From the NCBI RefSeq assembly GCF_001715975.1, contig NZ_MARB01000005.1, positions 178,818 to 242,817 of the forward strand: a stretch of 64,000 nucleotides of DNA, in the 5' to 3' direction. Below, piece by piece: positions 48,273 to 56,717 of this stretch. Made by a program: the position numbers and the translations under genes. The notes beneath the pieces are model-generated. The model was not told the DNA's origin. It did no database searches and saw nothing but the letters and a program-made list of their open reading frames with translations. This DNA comes from Candidatus Thiodiazotropha endolucinida (lineage in GTDB: Bacteria > Pseudomonadota > Gammaproteobacteria > Chromatiales > Chromatiaceae). Position 1 is the first letter of the stretch, and each line of letters opens with the position of its first letter.

Positions 48273-49208
48273 CTAAAAAGACGCGTAGCTCTGGCCCGAT
48301 TTTTCGATCCAGCCATGGATCATCTTTTGGGTTGTGAAATCGGCGGCGCAGTTACCCTGATGGTCGATGACGATCATGCCCCCCCTGCCTTCGACCTTGC
48401 GTAGCAGATACTCGATGCCATAATCCACCGCACCTTTGGCATCGAAGTTGAGAAGCTCCATGGCATCCGATACGGTCTTGGCAAGGACGGTACGCATGAA
48501 ATCTTCGCCGAAACCGGTGGTGGAAACCGCACAGGTCTGATTGTCGGCAAACACCCCTGCACCGATAATCGGCGAGTCACCGACCCGTCCCATACGTTTA
48601 TTCACCACCCCCCCCGTGGATGTCGCCGCAGCCAGGTTTCCCTCAATGTCGCGAGCGACGGCGCCAATGGTGCCATACTTCTGGTCTTCGGAAATTCCAT
48701 TGCTTTCATCATGGTCCAGCATGATTCGATGATGCAGCTGTGCCTGCTCCAGCTGCTGAATGCGATCGGGTGTGAAAAAATAGTGATCCGGGGTCAGGCG
48801 CATGCCGCAGTGGGCCGCAAAATTCATCGCGCCATCGCTGATCAGCATCACATGCTCGCTTTCTGCCATTACCAGGCGGGCCAGCTGTATAGGGTTGGCG
48901 ATATTGCTTACTGCAGCGACAGCGCCGGCGGAGAGATCACGACCATCCATGATGGCGGCATCCATTTCCACTTTGCCGTTTTCATTGAGTACGGAACCGC
49001 ACCCGGCATTGAATACCGGATCATCCTCCAGCAGGGATGCGCAGGTCTCCACTGTTTCGAGGGCACTGCCCCCGCGATTCAGGATATTTCGGCCATGTTC
49101 CAGGACGGTACGGATGCTCTCCAGATAGCGCAAGGCCATTTTATTGTCCTTGACATTGTCCAGAGTTCCCGCACCGCCATGCACCATCAGCGAGAAGGTT
49201 TTTTGCAT
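48273..49208 (-). CDS. iaaA: Isoaspartyl peptidase/L-asparaginase (Ntn hydrolase)
   Basis: The 311-residue plant-type asparaginase has the MVHGGAG start and the self-cleavage site before Thr in YGTIGAVARD (about residues 183-192), followed by GNLAAATSTGG, which forms the mature beta subunit. It hydrolyses isoaspartyl dipeptides and asparagine. Upstream, the promoter region is occupied by a diverged half copy of the MITE-like element that begins 10 bp from the start codon, so transcription may begin inside that element. Confidence 0.93.
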   Translation of the reverse strand: MQKTFSLMVHGGAGTLDNVKDNKMALRYLESIRTVLEHGRNILNRGGSALETVETCASLLEDDPVFNAGCGSVLNENGKVEMDAAIMDGRDLSAGAVAAVSNIANPIQLARLVMAESEHVMLISDGAMNFAAHCGMRLTPDHYFFTPDRIQQLEQAQLHHRIMLDHDESNGISEDQKYGTIGAVARDIEGNLAAATSTGGVVNKRMGRVGDSPIIGAGVFADNQTCAVSTTGFGEDFMRTVLAKTVSDAMELLNFDAKGAVDYGIEYLLRKVEGRGGMIVIDHQGNCAADFTTQKMIHGWIEKSGQSYASF

Positions 49209-49217
49209 TGTTCTCTC

Positions 49218-49333
49218 TAGGGCCTGTTCAAACTAATCCAATGGATGCTGCCGGGATTTTTTTCTTTCTGCAGGGCAGAATGAGCAAATTGCAGTTATTC
49301 TGAATGGGCGAATAATAACGCTTAAAACTGCCA
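49218..49333 (+). mobile_element. Diverged half copy of the MITE-like element
   Basis: It begins TAGGGCCTGTTCAAACTAAT and retains the GCAGAATGAGC...TTATTCTG...GGCGAATAATAACGC core of the left hairpin of copy 1 with many substitutions. The right half and right terminus are missing. Confidence 0.75.
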
Positions 49334-50117
49334 GAGACTCATATGTAACTCTAGCTTGATTCCCGTGCATTGATACCGAGTTTCGATGCAATCAGGGTCG
49401 GATAGGAAGCGCCGTTATCGCACGGATTGCACTCAATCGCGAGATAGTCAGTTTTCTGCTCCCCCGGTATTACCGCGACATCGCGTGCGTGGATTTCTTG
49501 AAACCCCGCTCCGCCATCCAGCCGGCCATCGGTTCAATAATGTTCCGGTTTCGTGTGGAGTGGGATGATAATTGCCATGTTAGGCTGTCCCTTCATGTAT
49601 CTGCCCTGCAGCAAGCAACCGCCTATACTTGCCACGAATAACCCTATACAACATATTGAGGCGGATTTCGCTCTCGTACTCCTGCTGAAGTTGCACAGGT
49701 ACCCCCCAACTCATCTGCGAGAGTGAGGAAGATGTTCTCGGAATTGACGAATGCCACTTTTTTTGGTTTTTATTGGCAGCCACAGCAGGGCGTAGGGCCG
49801 GTTTTACAGGTCATTGAATTTAAGAGAAAAACAGAACGCCATTGTATCCTTGCCCGATACAGTATTGGGTGGTCGGTCACTTATGTACCCCTTTGTGGAG
49901 GCTACGCTTGCGCCATCGGAGTGCATAGGCACTATTATCAATAGCGCCGATGGATGAAAGCGGTGCGTATGCACCGGATAAAATCTCTGATTCGGATTTG
50001 TTAGTATTCCCACCTGTCTTGGATCGGTTAACAGGCCGGGAATCCTGCTATAGGATCGTTTCTTGCTAATCCATTGCTATAGAGGTTTCACTCAGGGGAT
50101 TAAAAAAGCGGAGTTAC
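49334..50117. other. Gene-poor gap before glgC with decayed coding sequence
   Basis: Apart from the eroded relic at 49351-49757 no gene is supported. GTTAACAGGCC at 50027-50037 resembles a MITE terminus core but lacks the CTA end. The glgC ribosome site is at about 50109. Confidence 0.55.
49351..49757 (-). pseudogene. Eroded ATP-grasp-like gene remnant
   Basis: Conceptual translation of the minus strand gives NIIEPMAGWMAERGF in one frame continuing as IHARDVAVIPG and then YLAIECNPCDNGASYPTLIA with SKLGI in the next frame, ending at TAG (49351-49353). The last motif resembles the C-terminal metal/ATP loop of ATP-grasp enzymes (E-x-NPR-x-x-GAS). Upstream, around 49700-49757, VAFVNSENIFLTLADE is readable in yet another frame. 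At least one frameshift and one stop are present and no start survives. The family assignment is tentative. Confidence 0.5.
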
Positions 50118-51344
50118 ATGATGCTAGACAAGACATTGACTGTGATCCTCGCAGGGGGTCAGGGTTCTCGCCTGCAGCCACTCACGCTCGAACGGACCAA
50201 GGCAGCGGTACCTTTCGGGGGTCAATACAGAATCATCGATTTCCCTCTGGTCAATTGCCTGCACTCCGGCCTACGCAGGATATTGGTATTGACTCAATAT
50301 AAATCCCACTCCCTGCAAAAGCATTTGAGAGATGGATGGTCGCTCTTCAATCCGGAGTTGGCTGAATACATCACCGCTGTTCCGCCGCAAATGCGAAGGG
50401 GTGGTGGTTGGTATGACGGTACTGCAGATGCCGTTTACCAGAACCTCTACATGCTCAAGCGCAGTGGCGCGGAACGGGTATTGATCCTGCCCGGTGATCA
50501 TATTTATCGAATGGATTACGCACCAGTGATCGCATTTCATGTGCAGCACAAAGCCAGTGTAACGGTCGCTTGCATGCAGCGACCTTCTGCAGAAGCCGGA
50601 CTTTCCGGTATCTTGGACCTGGATCAGAATGGTCAAGTCAATTCTTATGGGGTGCTGCATGAGCGGCAAAGAGCTGATAACGGTGGTGAGTCAACTGCCC
50701 AGGTTTCAATGGGTATCTATCTATTTTCCATTGAAGGCCTGATTTCAGCGCTTGAGGAGGATCACGATCTCAGCGGTTCCAGTCATGATCTCACCCATGA
50801 CATTTTGCCGAAAATGGTTGCGGCCGGCGGTGCCTACGCCTACCAATTCGGTGGTGAGGCGGGGCGGGTCAGCCAGGACCGCTATTGGCGGGATGTCGCC
50901 ACCATCGACAGTTACTATGAAGCGAACATGGAGTTGTTGGACCCGGTGCCGTCATTGGATCTGTATCAGCCTGAGTGGCCAATCCGTACCCATCATGGGC
51001 AAAACCCGCCGGCACGGACCGTGCCGGGCATCTCAGGCAGTGAGGGAATCTTTATCAACTCCATCGTTGCCAATGGGGTCCTCATCGTGGGTGGCAGTGT
51101 ACAGCGATCCATTTTGTTTCCGAAATGCCTGATCGGGGATGAAGCGGTGATTCATAATTCGATTCTTTTCGATGGCGTCAAGGTCGGCGATAGGGTGCAG
51201 TTGGAGAATTGTATTGTCGACAAGGGTGTTGTGATTCCTGCCGGTGAGCGTATTGGATTTGATCAAGCGCGTGATGCAGCCCGATTTTCCGTTTCCCCCA
51301 AGGGGGTGGTGGTGGTACCCAAGGATTACCGTTTCACTACCTGA
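50118..51344 (+). CDS. glgC: Glucose-1-phosphate adenylyltransferase
   Basis: The 408-residue enzyme makes ADP-glucose for glycogen synthesis. The nucleotide-binding start LAGGQGSRLQPLTLERTKAA (about residues 11-30), the FGGQYRIIDFPL segment and the catalytic GTADAVYQN region (about residues 97-105) are intact. The C-terminal left-handed beta-helix carries VANGVLIVGGSVQRS. Length is near the 420 typical of the family. The ATG at 50118 has GGAG at about 50109. Other glg genes are not in the window. Confidence 0.95.
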   Translation: MMLDKTLTVILAGGQGSRLQPLTLERTKAAVPFGGQYRIIDFPLVNCLHSGLRRILVLTQYKSHSLQKHLRDGWSLFNPELAEYITAVPPQMRRGGGWYDGTADAVYQNLYMLKRSGAERVLILPGDHIYRMDYAPVIAFHVQHKASVTVACMQRPSAEAGLSGILDLDQNGQVNSYGVLHERQRADNGGESTAQVSMGIYLFSIEGLISALEEDHDLSGSSHDLTHDILPKMVAAGGAYAYQFGGEAGRVSQDRYWRDVATIDSYYEANMELLDPVPSLDLYQPEWPIRTHHGQNPPARTVPGISGSEGIFINSIVANGVLIVGGSVQRSILFPKCLIGDEAVIHNSILFDGVKVGDRVQLENCIVDKGVVIPAGERIGFDQARDAARFSVSPKGVVVVPKDYRFTT

Positions 51345-51576
51345 TTGTGGAACGACTTAACAACTCCATGGACGATATCATTGCGGGGAACATTATGACC
51401 ATTTGACGCCTCTATATATGGAGTACATGCAGGATAATACAAGGATGTCGTAATACGGTAGATACAATGGGGTTCTATGATCGAGATACACCTACACCGG
51501 AGAGTTATGGGTGGTAATGGAGCCTCTTGGCTGCGCTGTTTGTCGGCACCATCGGAGGAAGGATACCAGGTGAATT

Positions 51577-52890
51577 ATGGCTATCAAGTTAGTTGGTTGT
51601 TACATTGTCAAATATCTGGCCTTTATAATATCCATCGCTGGTTTGACGGCTTGTGGCGGCTCTTCATCAGGTAATCAAAGCGATTCAACTGACACCCAGG
51701 CTGGGAATCAAGCACCAATTGCTTTCATTTCCGCTGACCCTACCAGTGGCGTTGTCAGTCTACAGGTGAGCGTTGATGGCAGGGAGTCCAAGGATGACAC
51801 CGGTATCGTCGGATATCAGTGGGACTTTGGAGATGGTACAGCCTCTCAGCTACCCAATACGTCGCATATCTACACCACGGCAGGCAGTTATGTGATAACG
51901 CTGACAGTGACAGACCAGGAAGGTGAAACCGGCTCTGTTTCAACGACAATTCATGCGCTGGCCACAGATGACAATAGTGGCGCCATTGTGCCTACAGCCG
52001 TGTCATTCTTCGATGATTTCGAATATTCGATCGAACGAAACTATTCCGGCGATCCCGGCGGTGAGAGCAATCCATTCACCACACAAGGCGGTTGGAATCA
52101 GGTCAAAGCGGTGAACATTACCGGCAGCCATAATGGTTATCTCTATACCGTAGATGAAATACCTGGTTATTCCGGGAGTTTTCCAGGGATCGATTCAACC
52201 CGAGTACTCGCCATCGAAGCCCGTCCGGGTTCACTGGGTTCGCAAACCGACTTCTATCTTCAGTTTGGTGATGAAAACGCGCCGCAAGGCAGTGTACCTG
52301 CTGATGTCTGGTTTCAGTTCTGGATCTACCCTAACTATTACGACGATCCGGCAGATATCAATGATCAGCTCAGCGCCTATGATGGCCGTTTTAAATTTAT
52401 CTATCCCTGTAGAGGCGGTTATCCATGCGCGCAAGAGAATCTCGCATGGTTATATTCCCTCGGTCATACTACCGGTGAACCGTACTGGGCAAATACAGAC
52501 AATCGTGAACTTTATATGACGACCACGGATTTACGCTATGCCGACTATCTGATAGCGCCTGACTACAATCAGTTCAAACTGGGACAAACCGATGTCAGTG
52601 AGAACATTACGCCCAATCGATGGACCCTTGTGAAAATACATATGGATACATCGTCGACATCAGCTTCTTACGAAGGCTGGGTCAGGCCTTTAGGTGGCTC
52701 ATGGGTGAAGGTGGCCGAGTGGATCGACGGCGTGACGCCTGACTTCTCCTGGCGTATTCCTGAGGGCGATGTGGGAGGCCACCGGGTCTTTAGAATACCG
52801 ACGACCATGGATGATTTTGATTCATGGATCTATCTGGACGACTTTGCCATGACCGCTTCAGAAGCGGACCTTCCCATCTATCCCAATTGA
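51577..52890 (+). CDS. PKD-domain lipoprotein with C-terminal lectin/glucanase-like domain
   Basis: The 437-residue precursor has a lipobox LTAC (Cys26) followed by a GGSSSG flexible linker. Residues about 45-130 form a PKD domain with the signature YQWDFGDGTAS. Residues about 145-435 form an aromatic, Asp-rich beta domain ending in WIYLDDFAM, typical of concanavalin-like polysaccharide-binding or lyase folds. It is probably surface- or outer-membrane-attached and binds glycans; enzymatic activity is uncertain. The ribosome site is AGGTGA at about 51568. The position after glgC may be chance. Confidence 0.75.
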   Translation: MAIKLVGCYIVKYLAFIISIAGLTACGGSSSGNQSDSTDTQAGNQAPIAFISADPTSGVVSLQVSVDGRESKDDTGIVGYQWDFGDGTASQLPNTSHIYTTAGSYVITLTVTDQEGETGSVSTTIHALATDDNSGAIVPTAVSFFDDFEYSIERNYSGDPGGESNPFTTQGGWNQVKAVNITGSHNGYLYTVDEIPGYSGSFPGIDSTRVLAIEARPGSLGSQTDFYLQFGDENAPQGSVPADVWFQFWIYPNYYDDPADINDQLSAYDGRFKFIYPCRGGYPCAQENLAWLYSLGHTTGEPYWANTDNRELYMTTTDLRYADYLIAPDYNQFKLGQTDVSENITPNRWTLVKIHMDTSSTSASYEGWVRPLGGSWVKVAEWIDGVTPDFSWRIPEGDVGGHRVFRIPTTMDDFDSWIYLDDFAMTASEADLPIYPN

Positions 52891-52901
52891 ACCGGCCCTA
52901 G
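52890..52901. repeat. Isolated element terminus over the acuI stop codon
   Basis: AACCGGCCCTAG differs from the terminus AACAGGCCCTAG at one base. Its CTA is the complement of the TAG stop of the minus-strand gene, and its first base is the last base of the PKD gene stop. Confidence 0.5.
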
Positions 52902-53884
52902 AAGGACACCAGGGTACGTCCCGTAATCTTGCCCGCAAGTATCTGGTCAAAGATTTCCGGGAGCTGCTCTATGGAGACTGTCTGGGTCAGGATATCGTCA
53001 AGGTGCCTGGGCCGCAGGTCGGAGGCCAGGCGTTGCCAGATCTCCTCCCGAATCTCATAGGGGCAACCGGCGGAGTTGATTCCAATCAGGCTGACGCCTC
53101 GTAAAATGAATGGCATCACCGTGGTATTCAAGTCATGTCCGCCGGCCAAACCGATTGCGGCGATGTTGCCCCAGGGTTTGATCTTGCGGGTGATGCTGGA
53201 GAGCATTTCGCCACCCACGTTGTCCACAGCACCACCCCATGTGCCCCGTTCCAGGGCGTGGTGGTAGGCACTGACCTGTTCACGTTCCAACACCTCTTGC
53301 GCGCCGAGATGTTCCAGAAAGGCGTGTTGCTCCGCCTTACCGGTGACGGCATGCACATCAAATCCCTCTCCATCGAAGATGTTGACCGCAATACAGCCCA
53401 CCCCCCCGGTGGCGCCGGTGATCAGTATAGGGCCCATATCCGGGCGTTGGCCGTTGACCTCCATCCGGTGCAGCGCCAAGGCAGCGGCGAAACCGGCGGT
53501 GCCCAAGATCATCGACTGGGAGGCGGTGAGACCCTCAGGCAACGGCACCGCCCAGTCTGCCGGCACCCGAAGATATTCGGCATAGCCACCATCAATGGTA
53601 GTTGAGAGTTCGTAACCGGTAACAATCACCGTGTCACCGGCTTTGAAGCGTTTGTCGCTGCTCTCGGCAACTTCACCGCAGGCATCGATACCGCCGGTCA
53701 GCGGATAGCGTCTGATGATCTGTGCCTTGCCTGTCCCGGCCAGAGCATCTTTGTAATTGATACTGGAGTATTGCACACGGATCAGAATTTCACCCTTATC
53801 CAGGGGTTGTAACTCAAGTTCTTCAATCCCTGCCGAATGTTGAGCATTCTCTCTATGGATACGAAAGGCTTTATAAGAATTCAT
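52898..53884 (-). CDS. acuI: YhdH/YhfP-family quinone oxidoreductase (acryloyl-CoA reductase AcuI-like)
   Basis: The 328-residue medium-chain dehydrogenase lacks the zinc-binding cysteines of alcohol dehydrogenases. It contains VQYSSINYKDALAGTGKAQI, TGGIDACGEV and the NADPH loop ITGATGGVGC (about residues 154-163), as in AcuI/YhdH proteins that reduce acryloyl-CoA to propionyl-CoA. The physiological role, such as DMSP or acrylate detoxification or a general 2-enoyl reductase, is uncertain. It is 6 bp downstream of the fumarase stop, so probably co-transcribed. Confidence 0.85.
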   Translation of the reverse strand: MNSYKAFRIHRENAQHSAGIEELELQPLDKGEILIRVQYSSINYKDALAGTGKAQIIRRYPLTGGIDACGEVAESSDKRFKAGDTVIVTGYELSTTIDGGYAEYLRVPADWAVPLPEGLTASQSMILGTAGFAAALALHRMEVNGQRPDMGPILITGATGGVGCIAVNIFDGEGFDVHAVTGKAEQHAFLEHLGAQEVLEREQVSAYHHALERGTWGGAVDNVGGEMLSSITRKIKPWGNIAAIGLAGGHDLNTTVMPFILRGVSLIGINSAGCPYEIREEIWQRLASDLRPRHLDDILTQTVSIEQLPEIFDQILAGKITGRTLVSF

Positions 53885-53890
53885 GTCAAA

Positions 53891-55414
53891 CTACTCCGGT
53901 ACAACTGGTATCTTACCTATCTTGTTCCGCCATTCGGCGGGGCCCGTCTGATGAACAGAGTTACCACGGCTGTCAACTGCCACTGTGACCGGAAAATCGA
54001 CCACTTCAAACTCCCGTATGGCCTCCATGCCGAGATCTTCAAATGCCAACAGACGTGAACTGCGAATCGCTTTGGATACAAGATAGGCAGCACCGCCCAC
54101 CGCCATCAGATAGACCGCTTTATGACGTTTTATCGCTTCCAATGCTGCCGGTCCCCGTTCCGCCTTGCCGACCATGCCAAACAGACCCGCCTGATCCAAC
54201 ATGACATCGCTGAACTTATCCATGCGTGTGGCGGTGGTGGGGCCGGCCGGGCCTACTACCTCATCACGTACAGGATCGACAGGTCCCACGTAATAGATAA
54301 AGCGGCCATGGAAGTCGATTCCATCGGGTAGTGGCTGATTGTTTGCGTAGAGATCGGCGATCCGCTTATGCGCGGCATCCCGCCCGGTCAGAAGTTTACC
54401 GTTGAGCAGTATGAGTTCACCCGGTTGCCAGTCGGCTATCTCCTCCTTGCTGATCTCATCCAGGTTGACGCGGCGTGCTTGCGGGGAGGCCTCCCAGGTT
54501 ACATCAGGCCAATCTTCCCGGGTAGGTGGGGATAACAGAGCGGGGCCGCTGCCGTCCAGGGTGAATTCCACATGACGCGTAGCGGCACAATTGGGGATCA
54601 TACCCACCGGCAATGAGGCGGCATGAGTAGGAAAGTCGCTGATCTTAACGTCGAGCACCGTGGTCAGGCCTCCGAGTCCCTGCGCGCCGATGCCCAATGC
54701 ATTGACCTTGTCATAGATCTCCAAACGCAGCTCCTCTTTGCGATTGGACGGGCCGCGTGCCTGCAATTCATGGATGTCGATGGGTTCCATCAACGACTCC
54801 TTGGCCAGCAGCATGGCCTTTTCCGCCGAGCCCCCGACGCCGATACCGAGCATCCCCGGTGGACACCATCCGGCACCCATCTTAGGTACCTCTTGTAAAA
54901 CCCAATCGACCAGTGAGCCGGACGGGTTGAGCACCTTGAAGCGGGATTTGTTCTCTGATCCACCGCCTTTGGCTGCGATTTTAACTTCAACCTTGTCGCC
55001 CGGGACCAGTTCCATGTGAATGATGGCCGGTGTGTTGTCTCCACTGTTCTTGCGACGGCCGAGTGGATCGGTGACCATGGAGAATCGCAGTACATTGTCG
55101 GGATGGGCATAGCCGTGGCGTACGCCTTCATTGACCATGTCGCTGACCGACATCTCGCCACCCCATTGAACCTGCATACCGATCTTGAGAAAAACTACCA
55201 CCATGCCGGTATCCTGGCAGACCGGACGTTTTCCCTCGGCAGACATGCGTGAATTGACCAGGATCTGCGCCATTGCATCCTTGGCGGCCGGACTCTCTTC
55301 CTTGGCCCATGCCTCTCCCATGGCTTTGAGAAAATCGACCGGATGATAATAGGAAATAAACTGAAGAGCATCGGCGATGCTATGGATAAGATCTTCCTGG
55401 CGGATGAGGGTCAT
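53891..55414 (-). CDS. fumA: Class I fumarate hydratase (iron-sulfur)
   Basis: The 507-residue enzyme starts at the ATG at 55414 with AGGA upstream; a TTG two codons earlier is less likely. It contains RPVCQDTGMVVVFLKIG (first cluster cysteine), PKMGAGWCPPGMLGIGVGG (second) and MIPNCAATRHVEF (third), the three cysteines that hold the oxygen-sensitive 4Fe-4S cluster. The C-terminal domain contains GPTTATRMDKF. It hydrates fumarate to malate. It is followed by acuI and preceded by sucB, consistent with a TCA cluster. Confidence 0.93.
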   Translation of the reverse strand: MTLIRQEDLIHSIADALQFISYYHPVDFLKAMGEAWAKEESPAAKDAMAQILVNSRMSAEGKRPVCQDTGMVVVFLKIGMQVQWGGEMSVSDMVNEGVRHGYAHPDNVLRFSMVTDPLGRRKNSGDNTPAIIHMELVPGDKVEVKIAAKGGGSENKSRFKVLNPSGSLVDWVLQEVPKMGAGWCPPGMLGIGVGGSAEKAMLLAKESLMEPIDIHELQARGPSNRKEELRLEIYDKVNALGIGAQGLGGLTTVLDVKISDFPTHAASLPVGMIPNCAATRHVEFTLDGSGPALLSPPTREDWPDVTWEASPQARRVNLDEISKEEIADWQPGELILLNGKLLTGRDAAHKRIADLYANNQPLPDGIDFHGRFIYYVGPVDPVRDEVVGPAGPTTATRMDKFSDVMLDQAGLFGMVGKAERGPAALEAIKRHKAVYLMAVGGAAYLVSKAIRSSRLLAFEDLGMEAIREFEVVDFPVTVAVDSRGNSVHQTGPAEWRNKIGKIPVVPE

Positions 55415-55520
55415 GGTCAATCCTGTCGATGCGGCATCGACCGGTGAAGAGACAGGTCGAGCACGATTCTGGTTATTCTATTCGTTGTGGTGAATTGTCA
55501 AGATTATTGTTAATGCATGA

Positions 55521-56717
55521 TCAGATTTCCAGTAGTAACCGGCTGGGATCCTCCAGCAACTGCTTGATGGTCACCAGGAACTGTACCGCATCCCGGCCAT
55601 CGATGATGCGGTGGTCATAGGATAGCGCCAGATACATCACGGGGCGGATAACGATCTCTCCTTTTTCCGCCACCGGGCGCTGTTGTATCGAATGCATGCC
55701 GAGTATCGCACTTTGAGGTGGGTTGAGAATCGGTGTGGAGAGCATGGAGCCGAATACACCACCGTTGGTAATGGAGAATGTGCCGCCGGTCAGGTCTTCA
55801 TAACTCAGCGATCCATCCTTGGCCTTGGTGCCATAATCCTTGATTCTTTGCTCTACGGCGGCAAAACTGAGCTGATCCGCATCCCGCAATATCGGTACCA
55901 CCAGCCCTCGCGGTGAGGAGACGGCGATACCTATATCGAAGTAGCCATGATAGAGGATATCATCACCGTCAACGGTTGCATTGATGATCGGATACTGTTT
56001 TAGCGCCTCGACCGCTGCCTTGACGAAAAAGGCCATGAAGCCCAAGCGTACATTGTGCCGTTTTTCGAACTCGTCTCTGTATTTGACCCGAAGATCGGAA
56101 ATGGCTTGCAGGTTAACCTCATTGAAGGTGGTCAGGATTGCAGCGGTCTGTTGTGCCTCAACCAAACGCTCCGCGACACGCTTGCGCAGACGCGTCATCG
56201 GTACCCGCTCTTCAATACGACCTGTTGCAATGGTTGCCGGTGGGGGAGATGGAGTTGCCGGCGCAACAGTGCTCTCGGTTTGAGATCCGCTCTTTTGCGT
56301 GGCGATCGCCGCTTCCACATCGGATTTGACGATACGCCCGTTTTTACCACTGCCCTGTATCGTACTGGGATCGATACCACTCTCCTTTACCAGACGTCTG
56401 ACAGCGGGAGAGAGGGCAGGTGCCTCCCTGTCTGCCTGCGGGGTTTCAGGCGGTTGTTCTTGGCTGGCCGGAGTCCCGGCTCCGGCCTCCAGAATTCCCA
56501 ATACATCATCAGCCTGAACGGTTTCACCCTCTTTGAAGTGGATCGTTGTCAGGATGCCTGATTGCGGTGACGGTACTTCAAGTACAACTTTGTCGGTTTC
56601 CAGATCGACCAGTGTCTCATCCTGGTCGATGTGTTCACCCGGCTGTTTGTGCCAGCTCAGCACAGTGGCGTCTGAAACCGATTCGGGAAGTTGGGGAACG
56701 CGTAGTTCGATGCTCAT
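55521..56717 (-). CDS. sucB: Dihydrolipoamide succinyltransferase (2-oxoglutarate dehydrogenase E2)
   Basis: The 398-residue E2 has one lipoyl domain (Lys43 in [11 protein letters not shown]), an E3-binding domain at about residues 100-140 ([19 protein letters not shown]) and the catalytic core with [11 protein letters not shown]. It transfers succinyl groups to CoA. The start overlaps the sucA stop by 4 bp, as expected for translational coupling. No lpd is adjacent, so the E3 at 24312 probably serves this complex as well. Confidence 0.96.
   Translation of the reverse strand: MSIELRVPQLPESVSDATVLSWHKQPGEHIDQDETLVDLETDKVVLEVPSPQSGILTTIHFKEGETVQADDVLGILEAGAGTPASQEQPPETPQADREAPALSPAVRRLVKESGIDPSTIQGSGKNGRIVKSDVEAAIATQKSGSQTESTVAPATPSPPPATIATGRIEERVPMTRLRKRVAERLVEAQQTAAILTTFNEVNLQAISDLRVKYRDEFEKRHNVRLGFMAFFVKAAVEALKQYPIINATVDGDDILYHGYFDIGIAVSSPRGLVVPILRDADQLSFAAVEQRIKDYGTKAKDGSLSYEDLTGGTFSITNGGVFGSMLSTPILNPPQSAILGMHSIQQRPVAEKGEIVIRPVMYLALSYDHRIIDGRDAVQFLVTIKQLLEDPSRLLLEI

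Noticed and set aside
49386-49944. Short plus-strand frames of 60-73 codons in the gap before glgC
   Set aside because: No ribosome sites or domain similarity; the minus-strand relic explains the residual coding bias.
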